Shown here one piece after another: positions 44,048-52,858 of a DNA stretch of 64,000 nucleotides. Numbering within the stretch: position 1 is the first letter of the stretch; the number at the start of each line of letters is the position of its first letter. Source of the stretch: Cognataquiflexum rubidum (lineage in GTDB: Bacteria > Bacteroidota > Bacteroidia > Cytophagales > Cyclobacteriaceae); assembly GCF_022538115.1 (NCBI RefSeq), contig NZ_JAKZAL010000001.1, forward strand, positions 62,001 through 126,000, given 5' to 3'. Position numbers and translations under genes: made by a program. The notes below the pieces were generated by a model that made no database searches, was not told the origin of the DNA, and saw nothing but the letters and a program-made list of their open reading frames with translations.

Positions 44048-45376
44048 TTACACAAAAAGCGTAATCAAATAAATCACCGATATCGCCGTCACCGACATGA
44101 TCAGCGTTCCCAAACTGTGGGTCTGATTTCCCTGCTTGATCGAAAGCCCTGACAATTGGGTGACTGCCCAAAAGAAACTATCATTGGCATGGGAAATCGC
44201 TATGGCCCCTGCACCGATGGACAAAGCCGCAAAAACACGCATCGTCTCCGAATCCAAACCCAAACTCACCAACAGCGGCGCAATGATAGATGCTGTGGTA
44301 ATCATCGCCACAGTGGATGAACCTTGAGCGGTTTTCAGGGCAAAGGCAATTAAAAAAGGTAAGAAAATCCCCCAATTGGCACTGCTCATATTGGCGCTTA
44401 CCATATCCCCGATCCCTGAGTTTTGAAGCATTTTGCCAAAAACCCCTCCTGCACCGGTTATCAATATCACAGGTGCAGCAATCAACATGGCCTCACCGAT
44501 CCAACCCGAGGAGGATAATAACTTCCTGTCAAACTTTGCCGGTAAAGTGAAAGACAAAAATGCTCCTATCAGCAAAGCGATTACCGGACTACCCACAAAC
44601 AGGATTACAGTAGTAAACATATTTTCCCCAAAAGGCAAAGTTGGATATTTGGCTATTGAGGCAAGAATAATCAGAATCAAAGGAACAATTACGGGCAAAA
44701 ATGAAGAAAATGCTGTAGGAGGTTTTGGGATTGTCTTTCCGACTTCCACCTCAGCAACTTTTGGTTCAAGGGGGATTTTCAAACATACTTTTCTTATAAA
44801 AAAGTAACTTGGGACCAGTGTAATCAAACTTACGATCAAACCCCAAAATATGATCATGCCCAAGTCCGCCTCCAAGATCCCTGCTGTTGCTATAGGTCCC
44901 GGAGTGGGCGGCACAAGAGAATGACTTGCAGTCGCGCCCAAGGCTACGGCAATGGTTGTCGCAGCATAGGGAACTTTGCTTTTGAGCGAAAGGGATTTGC
45001 TGATGGGATTCAGCATGATGAAAGTACTGTCTCCAAATACAGGAATAGAAAGGATATATCCACTTAGTAACATTGCAACAGTCACGGATTTTTCACCTAT
45101 CCAAGAAAGTATCTTTTCTGCTATGACCAAGGCCCCTCCTGTTTTTTCCAAGAAAGTACCCATTATCACGCCCAACAATATCAGCAAACCGATACTTCCC
45201 AAAACTCCCCCAAACCCATCTGTTATGGATTTGAGAATCAGATCCACAGGCATCCCGGATAATAGTCCATAAAGGATTGCGCCTACAAACAGGGCTAAAA
45301 ACGGATGGATATCATACTTGACAATGGCTATCAGGATGAGCGCCAATGCAAATAGAATGGTCAAAAGGGTCAGCAT
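44048..45376 (-). CDS. GntP family gluconate/organic acid permease
   Basis: This 442-residue protein has about twelve to fourteen hydrophobic segments and the GntP family sequences 'HPFLALFVGAILYGL', 'GFGGVLGSIGLLILLGVIMGTFL', 'SIPVFGDSTFIMLNPI' and 'SHSLVPPTPGPIATAG'. These transporters take up gluconate or related sugar acids with protons. It follows the Gfo/Idh/MocA gene by 54 bases on the same strand, so it probably serves that pathway. Confidence 0.92.
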   Translation of the reverse strand: MLTLLTILFALALILIAIVKYDIHPFLALFVGAILYGLLSGMPVDLILKSITDGFGGVLGSIGLLILLGVIMGTFLEKTGGALVIAEKILSWIGEKSVTVAMLLSGYILSIPVFGDSTFIMLNPISKSLSLKSKVPYAATTIAVALGATASHSLVPPTPGPIATAGILEADLGMIIFWGLIVSLITLVPSYFFIRKVCLKIPLEPKVAEVEVGKTIPKPPTAFSSFLPVIVPLILIILASIAKYPTLPFGENMFTTVILFVGSPVIALLIGAFLSFTLPAKFDRKLLSSSGWIGEAMLIAAPVILITGAGGVFGKMLQNSGIGDMVSANMSSANWGIFLPFLIAFALKTAQGSSTVAMITTASIIAPLLVSLGLDSETMRVFAALSIGAGAIAISHANDSFFWAVTQLSGLSIKQGNQTHSLGTLIMSVTAISVIYLITLFV

Positions 45377-45430
45377 AGTGGTGTTTTGGGTTGGGTTGAT
45401 TGAAAAAAAGGAATGGGAAAGTTTTGGGAT

Positions 45431-46897
45431 TTACATCCCAAAACCTGCCCTATGCTCTCTGCCTACAAATTGATTGGCTTCTTCAAGATTGGTGATTCTC
45501 ATGTTCTCCCCATCCCAAAGCAATTTCCTTCTGCCAAAAAATTCCATCTGCCCTTTGCTGTTTTCCCTTCTCAGCATGTAGCTTCGGATGGCAAGATTTC
45601 CCATCAGAACCGTCTCGGTCATCGGTCCTGCATAATCAAAAGAGGAAGTCAAACCCTTGTGTTCGGCACTTCCAAACCCCGCTTTGATCGCATCTACCCA
45701 CTTGCGTTGGTGGCCATATTCAGGTTCCTGATTTCCCAACCTGTCCGGCCCAAATTCTGTGGTGCCATCGTTCATATACAACTTTGGCATCAGCGGAGAG
45801 CTGTCGTTGATGTTGGTGGTGATGATTCCCTTCTCCCCGATGATCATGACGCCGTTGGCACTGTTTGCACCGCCGATATCGTGGTCTGCAGGAATGATAT
45901 CAGGGTGCGAAGGTCTGATGCCACCGTCACTCCAGGTCATTTCGATAGGAGATTGGCTTTTGGCAGTAGCAGCAAAATGCAAAGTGATAAAAGAGGATGC
46001 AGGACAACCCTCAGGATTGTAATCCGGTGTCCACATTTTGGAGAAAACCGACCCTACACTGCATTCCGCATCTTTTGGATAATGAAGCCCAAGGGTTCTG
46101 AACGGAATATCGATCAAATGGCATCCCACATCTCCCAAAGCTCCAGTTCCATAATCCCACCATCCACGCCAGTTGAAGGGGTGTAAGTTGGGAGTGAATG
46201 GAATCTCTGGTGCAGGACCCAGCCAAAGATCCCAATTGAGGGCGCTAGGCTTTGAGCTTGGATCAGAGGCAGGAAAAGGTCCTCCCTGAGGCCATACCGG
46301 CCTGTTGGTCCAGATCTGCACTTTGGAGATTTCTCCTAATTTCCCTGAATCAACCCATTTTTTGACCATGTCAAGCAGGGGATTGGAGGCACCCTGATTG
46401 CCCATTTGGGTGACAATTTTGTTGGTCCTTGCCATTTCAGTCAGCATTCTTGCTTCCCGGATGTTGTGTGTCATTGGCTTTTGCACATAGACATGTTTTC
46501 CCCTTGCCATGGCAAAAGCTGCTGCCGGGCCATGCACATGGTCAGGAGTGGAAATGGTCACGGCATCGATTTCTTTTTCTTTTTCCAGCATTTCCCTGTA
46601 ATCCGCATAGAGTTTTGCTTTGGGAAAATTCTCCACAGATTTTTTTGCAGAACCTGAAAAATCCACATCACACAAAGCAACGACCCTTTCGCGTCCATTC
46701 ACAGAGGCATTGAAAATGTCGCTTGTTCCTTTTCCACCGGCACCGATAGCAGCAAGGTTCAATTGGTCACTGGGCGCTGTAAATCCAACGCCTCCCAAGA
46801 CGTGACGGGGAACAATAAAGATGGAAGAAGCTATGGCTGCGTTTTTTATAAAATTCCGCCGTGATTGGTCAGAAGATTCTTTTTTGGGTTTTTTCAT
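45431..46897 (-). CDS. Gfo/Idh/MocA family oxidoreductase with twin-arginine signal (2)
   Basis: This 488-residue protein has a Tat-type signal (SRRNFIKNAAIASSIFIVP). The Rossmann start is 'NLAAIGAGGKGTSDI' and the conserved Lys motif reads 'VYVQKPMTHNI' with Gln in place of the more usual Glu, as in many exported members of this family. 'ALGDVGCHLIDIPF' carries the downstream His and Asp motif. It lies 54 bases upstream of a GntP permease gene, suggesting work on a sugar acid or its precursor in the periplasm. It is only distantly like the protein at 22733-24361. Confidence 0.9.
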   Translation of the reverse strand: MKKPKKESSDQSRRNFIKNAAIASSIFIVPRHVLGGVGFTAPSDQLNLAAIGAGGKGTSDIFNASVNGRERVVALCDVDFSGSAKKSVENFPKAKLYADYREMLEKEKEIDAVTISTPDHVHGPAAAFAMARGKHVYVQKPMTHNIREARMLTEMARTNKIVTQMGNQGASNPLLDMVKKWVDSGKLGEISKVQIWTNRPVWPQGGPFPASDPSSKPSALNWDLWLGPAPEIPFTPNLHPFNWRGWWDYGTGALGDVGCHLIDIPFRTLGLHYPKDAECSVGSVFSKMWTPDYNPEGCPASSFITLHFAATAKSQSPIEMTWSDGGIRPSHPDIIPADHDIGGANSANGVMIIGEKGIITTNINDSSPLMPKLYMNDGTTEFGPDRLGNQEPEYGHQRKWVDAIKAGFGSAEHKGLTSSFDYAGPMTETVLMGNLAIRSYMLRRENSKGQMEFFGRRKLLWDGENMRITNLEEANQFVGREHRAGFGM

Positions 46898-47083
46898 GTT
46901 AATTGGAAGTTTGGAATCGGGTATAGTTGTAATTTAAATGGGCGTTTTTTCATAGGGTAAGTTTTGTCAAAAAGAAATAAAACCACGCAATAGGTTTTTC
47001 TTCTTAAAGCCAGGAAATAAAGCTGAAATTCAAAACGGATGATTAATCTAACAAATCCATTTAAAATTTTGACATTATATTAT

Positions 47084-47959
47084 TTACCACTGCTTTTTTA
47101 TCGTTTCAATGGCTTTGGACGCCTGATTTTCCATGTTTTCCCATCGGCTTTCCAAAGAGACCAAACCTTCATAACCTGACAATTGTAAAGCCTGGTAATA
47201 TAGGCTCAAATCCTCTCCGTGGGTTCCGGGAACAGCCCTGCCTTCCTTCTCAGCCACGTGGACATGTTTGATGAGATGGCCGTAATTCAGGATGCTTTCG
47301 GGTCCTTCGCCCTCCATTTTCATATGGTAAATATCTGCAAGCAACCTGTAATTGGGATGGTTGACAGCTTTGACGATCTCCCCGGCTTCACTGAGGCTGT
47401 TGATAAAATTACATTCTTTGGTATTGAGTGATTCCAACACCACGGTGATATCATACTTGGCGGCGATTGGTCCGAGGAGTTTTCCCAAAGCAATCATTTG
47501 AGCGGTAGCTTCTTCTTTCGAAAACCCATCAGGAACAGACCTGGACCCACTGCTTCCAAAAACCACCAACTTCCCTCCCGCTTTTTGTGCCCTGCGAAAA
47601 ACAACCTCCGCATAGTTCAGAATTTCTGCATGAAGGGCATTTGGACCTACACTTTTTAAGCTTCCGGGAAGGAAAATAATAAATGCCTCGATAGGCAAAG
47701 GAGATGATTTGGAGGCTTCTAAAATTTGGTCAAACTCTTCCTCACTTTTGGTTGGAACAAGAAAAGACTGCACATTTTCTTCGATAAAGGAAAACCCGGC
47801 ATTGGCTAAAATTTCTCCATCCTTATAGCCGGCACAGGCACCTATTTTGGGAAAAGAGGCGGTTTGAGAAAAAGCGCCTGATATAGGTAAATTTAAACCC
47901 ATTGCCAGTATACCAACAAAAAAAGCTTTCAATTCGAAGAAGGAGTTTTTCTGGTTCAT
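47084..47959 (-). CDS. Exported TIM-barrel isomerase (hydroxypyruvate isomerase/sugar epimerase-like)
   Basis: This 291-residue protein has an N-terminal hydrophobic signal (AFFVGILAMGLNLPISGAFSQ). The barrel shows 'SFIEENVQSFLVP', 'TVVLESLNTKECNF' (Glu), 'LLADIYHMKMEGEGPE' (Asp and His), 'HVHVAEKEGRAVPGTHGED' (His) and 'GLVSLESRWEN' (Glu). These are the metal positions of the AP-endonuclease-2 superfamily, with hydroxypyruvate isomerase-type wording. The gene lies 186 bases upstream of the Gfo/Idh/MocA-GntP pair and may belong to the same pathway. Confidence 0.83.
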   Translation of the reverse strand: MNQKNSFFELKAFFVGILAMGLNLPISGAFSQTASFPKIGACAGYKDGEILANAGFSFIEENVQSFLVPTKSEEEFDQILEASKSSPLPIEAFIIFLPGSLKSVGPNALHAEILNYAEVVFRRAQKAGGKLVVFGSSGSRSVPDGFSKEEATAQMIALGKLLGPIAAKYDITVVLESLNTKECNFINSLSEAGEIVKAVNHPNYRLLADIYHMKMEGEGPESILNYGHLIKHVHVAEKEGRAVPGTHGEDLSLYYQALQLSGYEGLVSLESRWENMENQASKAIETIKKQW

Positions 47960-48077
47960 AGGTTCATTATTTTACTGCTCAAAAATTAAAGCGATAATAA
48001 GTTGTCTGAAAAAAAGGGGATTTTCAATTAAACGGTAAGAAATTATGTAAAAGGAAGATGTTAGCGAAACATAACTT

Positions 48078-48551
48078 TCAAGTCAACCTCCCAATAATCT
48101 CCTTTGCTTCCGGCCATTTGGCTAGGAGTTCGTCGGCACTGTACAACCTAAAATCCCGAAAATCAAAGCCCGGAGCGACCATGCAGGAAACAAGGGAGTA
48201 GGAATCCGGCTGCTCAACTGTCGATCCGAAAATCACGCCCGGCGGAACTAATTGCTGCGGTCGGTGGCCTTGATGGTCTAGTGGGCCGACCAAGAGTTTT
48301 TCATAGCCTTTTTCAGAAAGGATATGCACAGTTAGCGGACTGCCTTCATGGTAAAACCAAATCTCATCCCCTGCAATGCTGTGGAATTTAGAGACATTGT
48401 CCGACGTCATCAAAAAGTAAGTACAGGTTGCCAAAGAACGCTCAGCACCTGCAGCTTCTAAATCTGATCGGTATGTTTCGGAATAATAGCCTCCCTCAGG
48501 ATGCGCCTTGAGGTGTAACTTTTCTACCAATTCTTGGATTCGGGTATTCAT
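48078..48551 (-). CDS. Cupin superfamily protein (DUF985 type)
   Basis: This 157-residue cytoplasmic protein begins with the DUF985 signature 'LKAHPEGGYYSETYRS' and continues as a single cupin barrel ('SKFHSIAGDEIWFYHEG', 'PQQLVPPGVIFGS', 'SLVSCMVAPGFDFRDF'). The family has the cupin fold with sugar- or nucleotide-sugar-like ligands proposed; no activity is firmly established. It stands between the TIM-barrel isomerase and the sialidase on the same strand. Confidence 0.88.
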   Translation of the reverse strand: MNTRIQELVEKLHLKAHPEGGYYSETYRSDLEAAGAERSLATCTYFLMTSDNVSKFHSIAGDEIWFYHEGSPLTVHILSEKGYEKLLVGPLDHQGHRPQQLVPPGVIFGSTVEQPDSYSLVSCMVAPGFDFRDFRLYSADELLAKWPEAKEIIGRLT

Positions 48552-48618
48552 GTTTTAGGGTTTTAAAATTTATAGCAATTATTAATTAGGCCAAATCTTA
48601 CCGAAAAGGACTTTGAAT

Positions 48619-49806
48619 TCAATCCTTCCAATTGATCTTTTTGAAAATAATCTTTGTGTAATTATCCTGCTCGTAAAGTACTCCTACAGTCTGATCATTC
48701 ACTCTGACCAAATCACTGTAAGCAGTCCAAGCTTGCTTATTTGGATCATCGGTTCGGTCAATTACTATTGATTTTTCCCAGGTTTTCCCTTCGTCAAAAC
48801 TAATCTTGAGCGTAAGGTTATTCCTGTCTTTGGTATCTGAAGCATTGGAATGGGCCAAAATGGTTTTTCCATTTCTTTCACCTAGCGGAAGGATGGAACC
48901 TTGACAGACCGGATCGGGAAGCGCTGCTTCGAAATAAGCTTCATCCCAAGTTTTGCCTCCATCGGAAGAATAGGCCAAAATTCTGCTTCTGATATCGCCC
49001 CGTTGATTCCTGACGCTCATGATCATCCTGTCGCCTGAAAGTTCCGCGGCAATAGCCTCATTCGAACCGGGAATTTCTATGGACTCAGACAATTGGAACG
49101 TCTTGCCATGGTCATCCGAGAAAAATCCATGTGCCCGGTATTCCATAAAATCCTCCTGCGGCGGTCCTACTGAATGGTTGGCTGCGACGTAAATCCTTCC
49201 TTTGAATTTGCCTTGCTGAAACTGAAACGCATGCCCGGGAGTATTTGCATAGTGCCTCCAATCTTCTTTGGAATCATAGGCGGCATTGAATGCAGGGTTG
49301 TTTGGACGGTGAACTTGCTGCGTGATATTGACCGGTTCTTGCCAACTTTTTCCCAAATCCAAAGATTTCATCATCCACACTTCCCTTACTCCCCTGTTCA
49401 TGCGGATATCATATTCATGGTTGTTTCCGGTGTTGTAAAAAAGATAAACCACTCCATCAGGATAAGCAGGATCATGCAAATCCACCACAGGCGCCGGATT
49501 TCCTGCCTGCAACTTGTCATAATCCACCAGCATTTGTATGGCTGACCAGGTCTTTCCTTCATCTTCACTCCTTTTCAATACCAAATTGACATCACCAAAA
49601 TCATCAGAACCATTGACCCTGCCTTCGGCAAAAGCCAAAAAATCCCCGTTGGATAAGTCAATGATAGCAGGGATTCTATAGATTTTGTGACCTTCTTTTC
49701 CTCCCTCAAAAACAATGGTTTCTTGAGAGAATCCTTGACTCCAAATCCCAAGAAATAGAAGGGATACAAATAGTCCTGTTCGGTTAGTTTTAATAGTTTT
49801 TTTCAA
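48619..49806 (-). CDS. Exo-sialidase family protein (GH33-like)
   Basis: This 395-residue protein has a signal peptide ending GFSQ. The N-terminal 'HKIYRIPAI' is the sialidase RIP motif with the catalytic Arg. Five Asp-boxes follow: 'SEDEGKTWS', 'SLDLGKSWQ', 'SDDHGKTFQ', 'SSDGGKTWD' and 'SFDEGKTWE', the mark of the six-bladed sialidase propeller. It removes terminal sialic acids, or Kdn/ulosonic acids, from glycans outside the cell. Its start codon overlaps the end of the sulfatase gene by 17 bases, so the two are made together and probably act on the same sulfated glycan. Confidence 0.9.
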   Translation of the reverse strand: MKKTIKTNRTGLFVSLLFLGIWSQGFSQETIVFEGGKEGHKIYRIPAIIDLSNGDFLAFAEGRVNGSDDFGDVNLVLKRSEDEGKTWSAIQMLVDYDKLQAGNPAPVVDLHDPAYPDGVVYLFYNTGNNHEYDIRMNRGVREVWMMKSLDLGKSWQEPVNITQQVHRPNNPAFNAAYDSKEDWRHYANTPGHAFQFQQGKFKGRIYVAANHSVGPPQEDFMEYRAHGFFSDDHGKTFQLSESIEIPGSNEAIAAELSGDRMIMSVRNQRGDIRSRILAYSSDGGKTWDEAYFEAALPDPVCQGSILPLGERNGKTILAHSNASDTKDRNNLTLKISFDEGKTWEKSIVIDRTDDPNKQAWTAYSDLVRVNDQTVGVLYEQDNYTKIIFKKINWKD

Positions 49807-51262
49807 AATATCGCTTTAAAGTATAATCAGGCTGCCATTGATCAGGTTGCCTTAAGATTGATTTAGGATCGTATTCCATGGGCTTGATGACTTTGGCTGT
49901 TAACTCAGTGGTGTCATTGGTTTCCTTTTGCCAAAGTTTCATCAGCTTCAAGAGCGCTTCTCTTTTTTCTACATAATCATCCTCATAAGCTAAATTATTT
50001 AACTCTAAAGGATCTCTTTTCAAATTAAATAACTGGGTATAATCGCGCTCAGGGTACCGGATCAGCTTCAAATCTCCTTCCCGAATGGCTCGAACTGTAT
50101 TTCTGTAAGCTGTAAAAAGTGACCCTCTGACTTGGGTTTCCTTTCCCTGAAGAATCGGAACCAAACTTTTGCCTGTGACTTCCTTGGGATTTGGTAATCC
50201 TGCCAATTGAGACAAAGTTGGATACAAATCAAACAGATACGTAAGCGCATCAAATTCCTTTCCTTCGGGCACGCCGGGTCCTTTGATGATCAAGGGAACT
50301 TTGGTACTGTGCTCGTACAGGTTTTGCTTCCCAAGCAGGCCATGGCTTCCGGCAGCCAGACCATTGTCAGCAGCATAGACGATGATTGTGTTATCGTATT
50401 GCCCATTTTCTTTCAAAACGGAAATAATTTTCCCGATCTGCTGATCCAAGTGGGTGATCAATCCATAATAGTCAGAGAGAATCATCTGAATCACTTCGGG
50501 CTTTCTTGGCCAGCCAGTCAGGTTTTCATCACGAATGTTCAATTGATCAAACTGAAAAGGGTGAAGCCCCATATAATTTCCCGGAAGTGGCAGGCTTCCG
50601 TCAGGATAATAGTTGATGAATTTCGGGGCGGGCGAATAGGGATCGTGCGGGACTGTGAAGGCTACATAGCAAAAGAAAGGCTTCCCTGCGTCGTTTTTTG
50701 AATGGTTTTGGATGAAATCAATGGCTCCCTCTGTAAAAACCTCTGTGGAAAATCCTCTTATTTGAGGATCTCCCAGTTTCCCATTTTCATCAAAGTCCCT
50801 AAGTGCAATGGCATAATGATCTGCCATGCCTCCTAGATAGACATTTTTAGCTTGCTGAAAAGTCGCCTCAAAGGCCTCTTTTTCATTGTGCCATTTGCCT
50901 GTACCAAAAGTTGAATAGCCTGCTTTTGAAAAATCCATCGGCATGGTATTGACCCCATTGAGCCGGTCATAAACTTGAAAAAGACTTTTTCCACTCAAGA
51001 GCATCGCCCGGCTTGGGGCGCAGATTGCACCGTGATGTCCCCCCATTACATAGGCGTTCGTAAATCGACTTCCTTCCCTTGCCAATTGGTCAATGTTAGG
51101 AGTATGGATATAGGAATTGCCACTAATGCCAAGGGCATCCGCCCGCTGGTCATCTGCAAATAAAAAAAGGATATTCGGTTTTTTGGATTGAGGATATCCG
51201 ACAATTGATGTGGTTAATAATAAAATTAACACAAAAGATATCTTCGATTTGGTATATGGCAT
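49790..51262 (-). CDS. Secreted sulfatase (family S1)
   Basis: This 490-residue protein has a signal peptide. 'NILFLFADDQRAD' supplies the calcium-binding Asp pair, and Cys81 in 'ICAPSRAMLLSG' is the CxPSR site that is matured to formylglycine. 'GTGKWHNEKEAF', 'TIIVYAADNGLAAGSHG' and 'STKVPLIIKGPG' complete the S1 active site. Cys-type sulfatases need an anaerobic or FGE maturase, which is not in the window. It lies between a propeller lipoprotein (6 bases upstream) and the sialidase (17-base overlap), forming a glycan-degrading operon. Confidence 0.92.
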   Translation of the reverse strand: MPYTKSKISFVLILLLTTSIVGYPQSKKPNILFLFADDQRADALGISGNSYIHTPNIDQLAREGSRFTNAYVMGGHHGAICAPSRAMLLSGKSLFQVYDRLNGVNTMPMDFSKAGYSTFGTGKWHNEKEAFEATFQQAKNVYLGGMADHYAIALRDFDENGKLGDPQIRGFSTEVFTEGAIDFIQNHSKNDAGKPFFCYVAFTVPHDPYSPAPKFINYYPDGSLPLPGNYMGLHPFQFDQLNIRDENLTGWPRKPEVIQMILSDYYGLITHLDQQIGKIISVLKENGQYDNTIIVYAADNGLAAGSHGLLGKQNLYEHSTKVPLIIKGPGVPEGKEFDALTYLFDLYPTLSQLAGLPNPKEVTGKSLVPILQGKETQVRGSLFTAYRNTVRAIREGDLKLIRYPERDYTQLFNLKRDPLELNNLAYEDDYVEKREALLKLMKLWQKETNDTTELTAKVIKPMEYDPKSILRQPDQWQPDYTLKRYFEKNY

Positions 51263-51268
51263 TTTGGC

Positions 51269-52588
51269 TTATTTTTCAAACTCGACGATATATTCCGACA
51301 TGTATTTTCCCAAATCAGAATATTTGAAAAACAACCTTGCCTGCTTCCCAAGCCGCAAACTCGTGTATTTGTTGGCAATGTCATCAGGGGTATTCAGGGG
51401 TTGCAGCGAAGGGTACCAAAGCACATGTCCGGGTTTTTCCAGGAGTTTTTGAGGTTTTGTCCAAGCTTGGGAATTATTCCCCTCTCCCAATTCCTTGTGG
51501 GGATTGAATGAAATATACAGCTCATCACCAACCCATGATTGGCCCTCCACTTTTCCCATCATCATTACCCAACATTCCAGGTAAGTATTCCAACTGACAG
51601 ATGGTCCCCAATGAAATCCACCTGTTGGAGAGGAGGCCGGACCCCCACCGTTTTCGACAGGCATTTGGAGGGAAGCCACAGGTTTGCCGATTCCGTCCCA
51701 ATCCGCATTGAATCCTTGTCCATCCCATCTCTTAGCTTTCCCCTGCGGGTCGTCGAGTTCGTCGATCCGGATTCGGGCGATACTGATGCATTGCCCACTC
51801 CATTCTTTGATGGGATCATAGGAAGCAGCATCGTAAGCTCCAGGATAGCCATATTCTCCATAAAAAAGGTAAAGATATTCGCCAACAGCCACGGCAGAAG
51901 GATCCCCTACTCCACCGGCAAAGGTCTTGGAAATATTGTGTGGTTTCAAAATCATTCGGGGCTGCTTGTCTTCGAGAAAAAGCCCTTTGTTTTCCCAACT
52001 CCATCCGCCGTCCGTAGATTTCATAACGCCGATTCTACATACCGCAGCAGGCGTGATTCTTTCAGTCAGACCCAAGGGCCAGTCCTTGTCGATATATCCT
52101 TCTCCGGTTGCTTCATTGTAAGGGAGGGTTTCAGGATAATTTTCATTGTGGTAGATAGCGTACAAGGTCCTTCCGCTCGGATCTTTTTCATCCTGATAAA
52201 CCGTCTCAAACCATACTGCCCCATGAAGTCCGGGTTCTCCGACAGGGGCGTTGGTAGGCAATTTGGGGGCGATGTATTCGGATGCAGGTGTACTGAAGAC
52301 CTCATCGGCATTGGATCCGCTTGCAAACTTCAGGTCTCCTGCAAATCCCCAAACAGGGTCCTCACCATATTTGCCGGGAAAAATCCTGAGTGTGTCCCCT
52401 ACCCACACCTCTGCCATATTGCAGTCGACAAAATTATTGAAGAAGAAAGTGTCTGTTTCTATCAGTTTGAAAGTGGGTACCCGAAAGTCTTGTGTTTCCG
52501 AAAGACTTTCCTGAGTTGGATTTCGGGGATTACAGCCAATGAAAAATATCATGGCGCCCATCAGTATAAAGTAGAATATTTGTTTCAT
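51269..52588 (-). CDS. Propeller-like lipoprotein of unknown function
   Basis: The frame opens at 52627, but the ATG at 52588 (MKQIFYFILMGAMIFFIGC) starts a clean lipoprotein signal, giving 439 residues; 52600 is also possible. The mature protein is all-beta with repeated blade-like segments ('GVMKSTDGGWSWENKG', 'VGDPSAVAVGEYLYLFYGEYG', 'FHWGPSVSWNTYLECWVMM', 'LYISFNPH'). This is reminiscent of GH43/GH117/DUF4185-type five-bladed propeller proteins, and one Asp-box-like sequence (STDGGWSWE) is present. I cannot assign an activity. First gene of the operon with the sulfatase and sialidase. Confidence 0.75.
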   Translation of the reverse strand: MKQIFYFILMGAMIFFIGCNPRNPTQESLSETQDFRVPTFKLIETDTFFFNNFVDCNMAEVWVGDTLRIFPGKYGEDPVWGFAGDLKFASGSNADEVFSTPASEYIAPKLPTNAPVGEPGLHGAVWFETVYQDEKDPSGRTLYAIYHNENYPETLPYNEATGEGYIDKDWPLGLTERITPAAVCRIGVMKSTDGGWSWENKGLFLEDKQPRMILKPHNISKTFAGGVGDPSAVAVGEYLYLFYGEYGYPGAYDAASYDPIKEWSGQCISIARIRIDELDDPQGKAKRWDGQGFNADWDGIGKPVASLQMPVENGGGPASSPTGGFHWGPSVSWNTYLECWVMMMGKVEGQSWVGDELYISFNPHKELGEGNNSQAWTKPQKLLEKPGHVLWYPSLQPLNTPDDIANKYTSLRLGKQARLFFKYSDLGKYMSEYIVEFEK

Positions 52589-52784
52589 AATTTGATCCAT
52601 AGCAGAGATTTTCGAAGCATTTTCCATACCCCATCAAGATACAAAAATTAAATTTTTTCAAAAGAAAATGCCTGAAATCTTGCTCTTGATTTATTGGGAC
52701 CAAACTTTTTAAGCTGAAGATTTGAATTATTTCTATCTCTAATCTTCCCCCCAAAAGAGCCTTGTGAAGGGCAAGTAATTCACA

Positions 52785-52815
52785 TTTGAAATAACCATTA
52801 CAATTACTACATTGG
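52785..52815 (+). promoter_or_regulatory. Bacteroidota-type promoter for the cytochrome/deacetylase operon
   Basis: TTTG at 52785-52788 is followed after exactly 19 bases by TACATTGG (52808-52815), close to the phylum consensus TTTG-N19-TAnnTTTG. It lies 44 bases before the start codon at 52859. Confidence 0.55.
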
Positions 52816-52858
52816 TTAGATCAGCCTATCCGGTAAGGATCTCAAAAAATCAGCAAGA

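Noticed and set aside
48619-51262. Calling the sulfatase-sialidase cluster a polysaccharide utilisation locus
   Set aside because: No SusC/SusD pair or hybrid two-component/anti-sigma regulator is present in the window.
51539-52651. 370-codon open frame opposite the propeller lipoprotein gene
   Set aside because: It is an antisense shadow; the minus-strand frame has a lipoprotein signal, natural composition and fits an operon.
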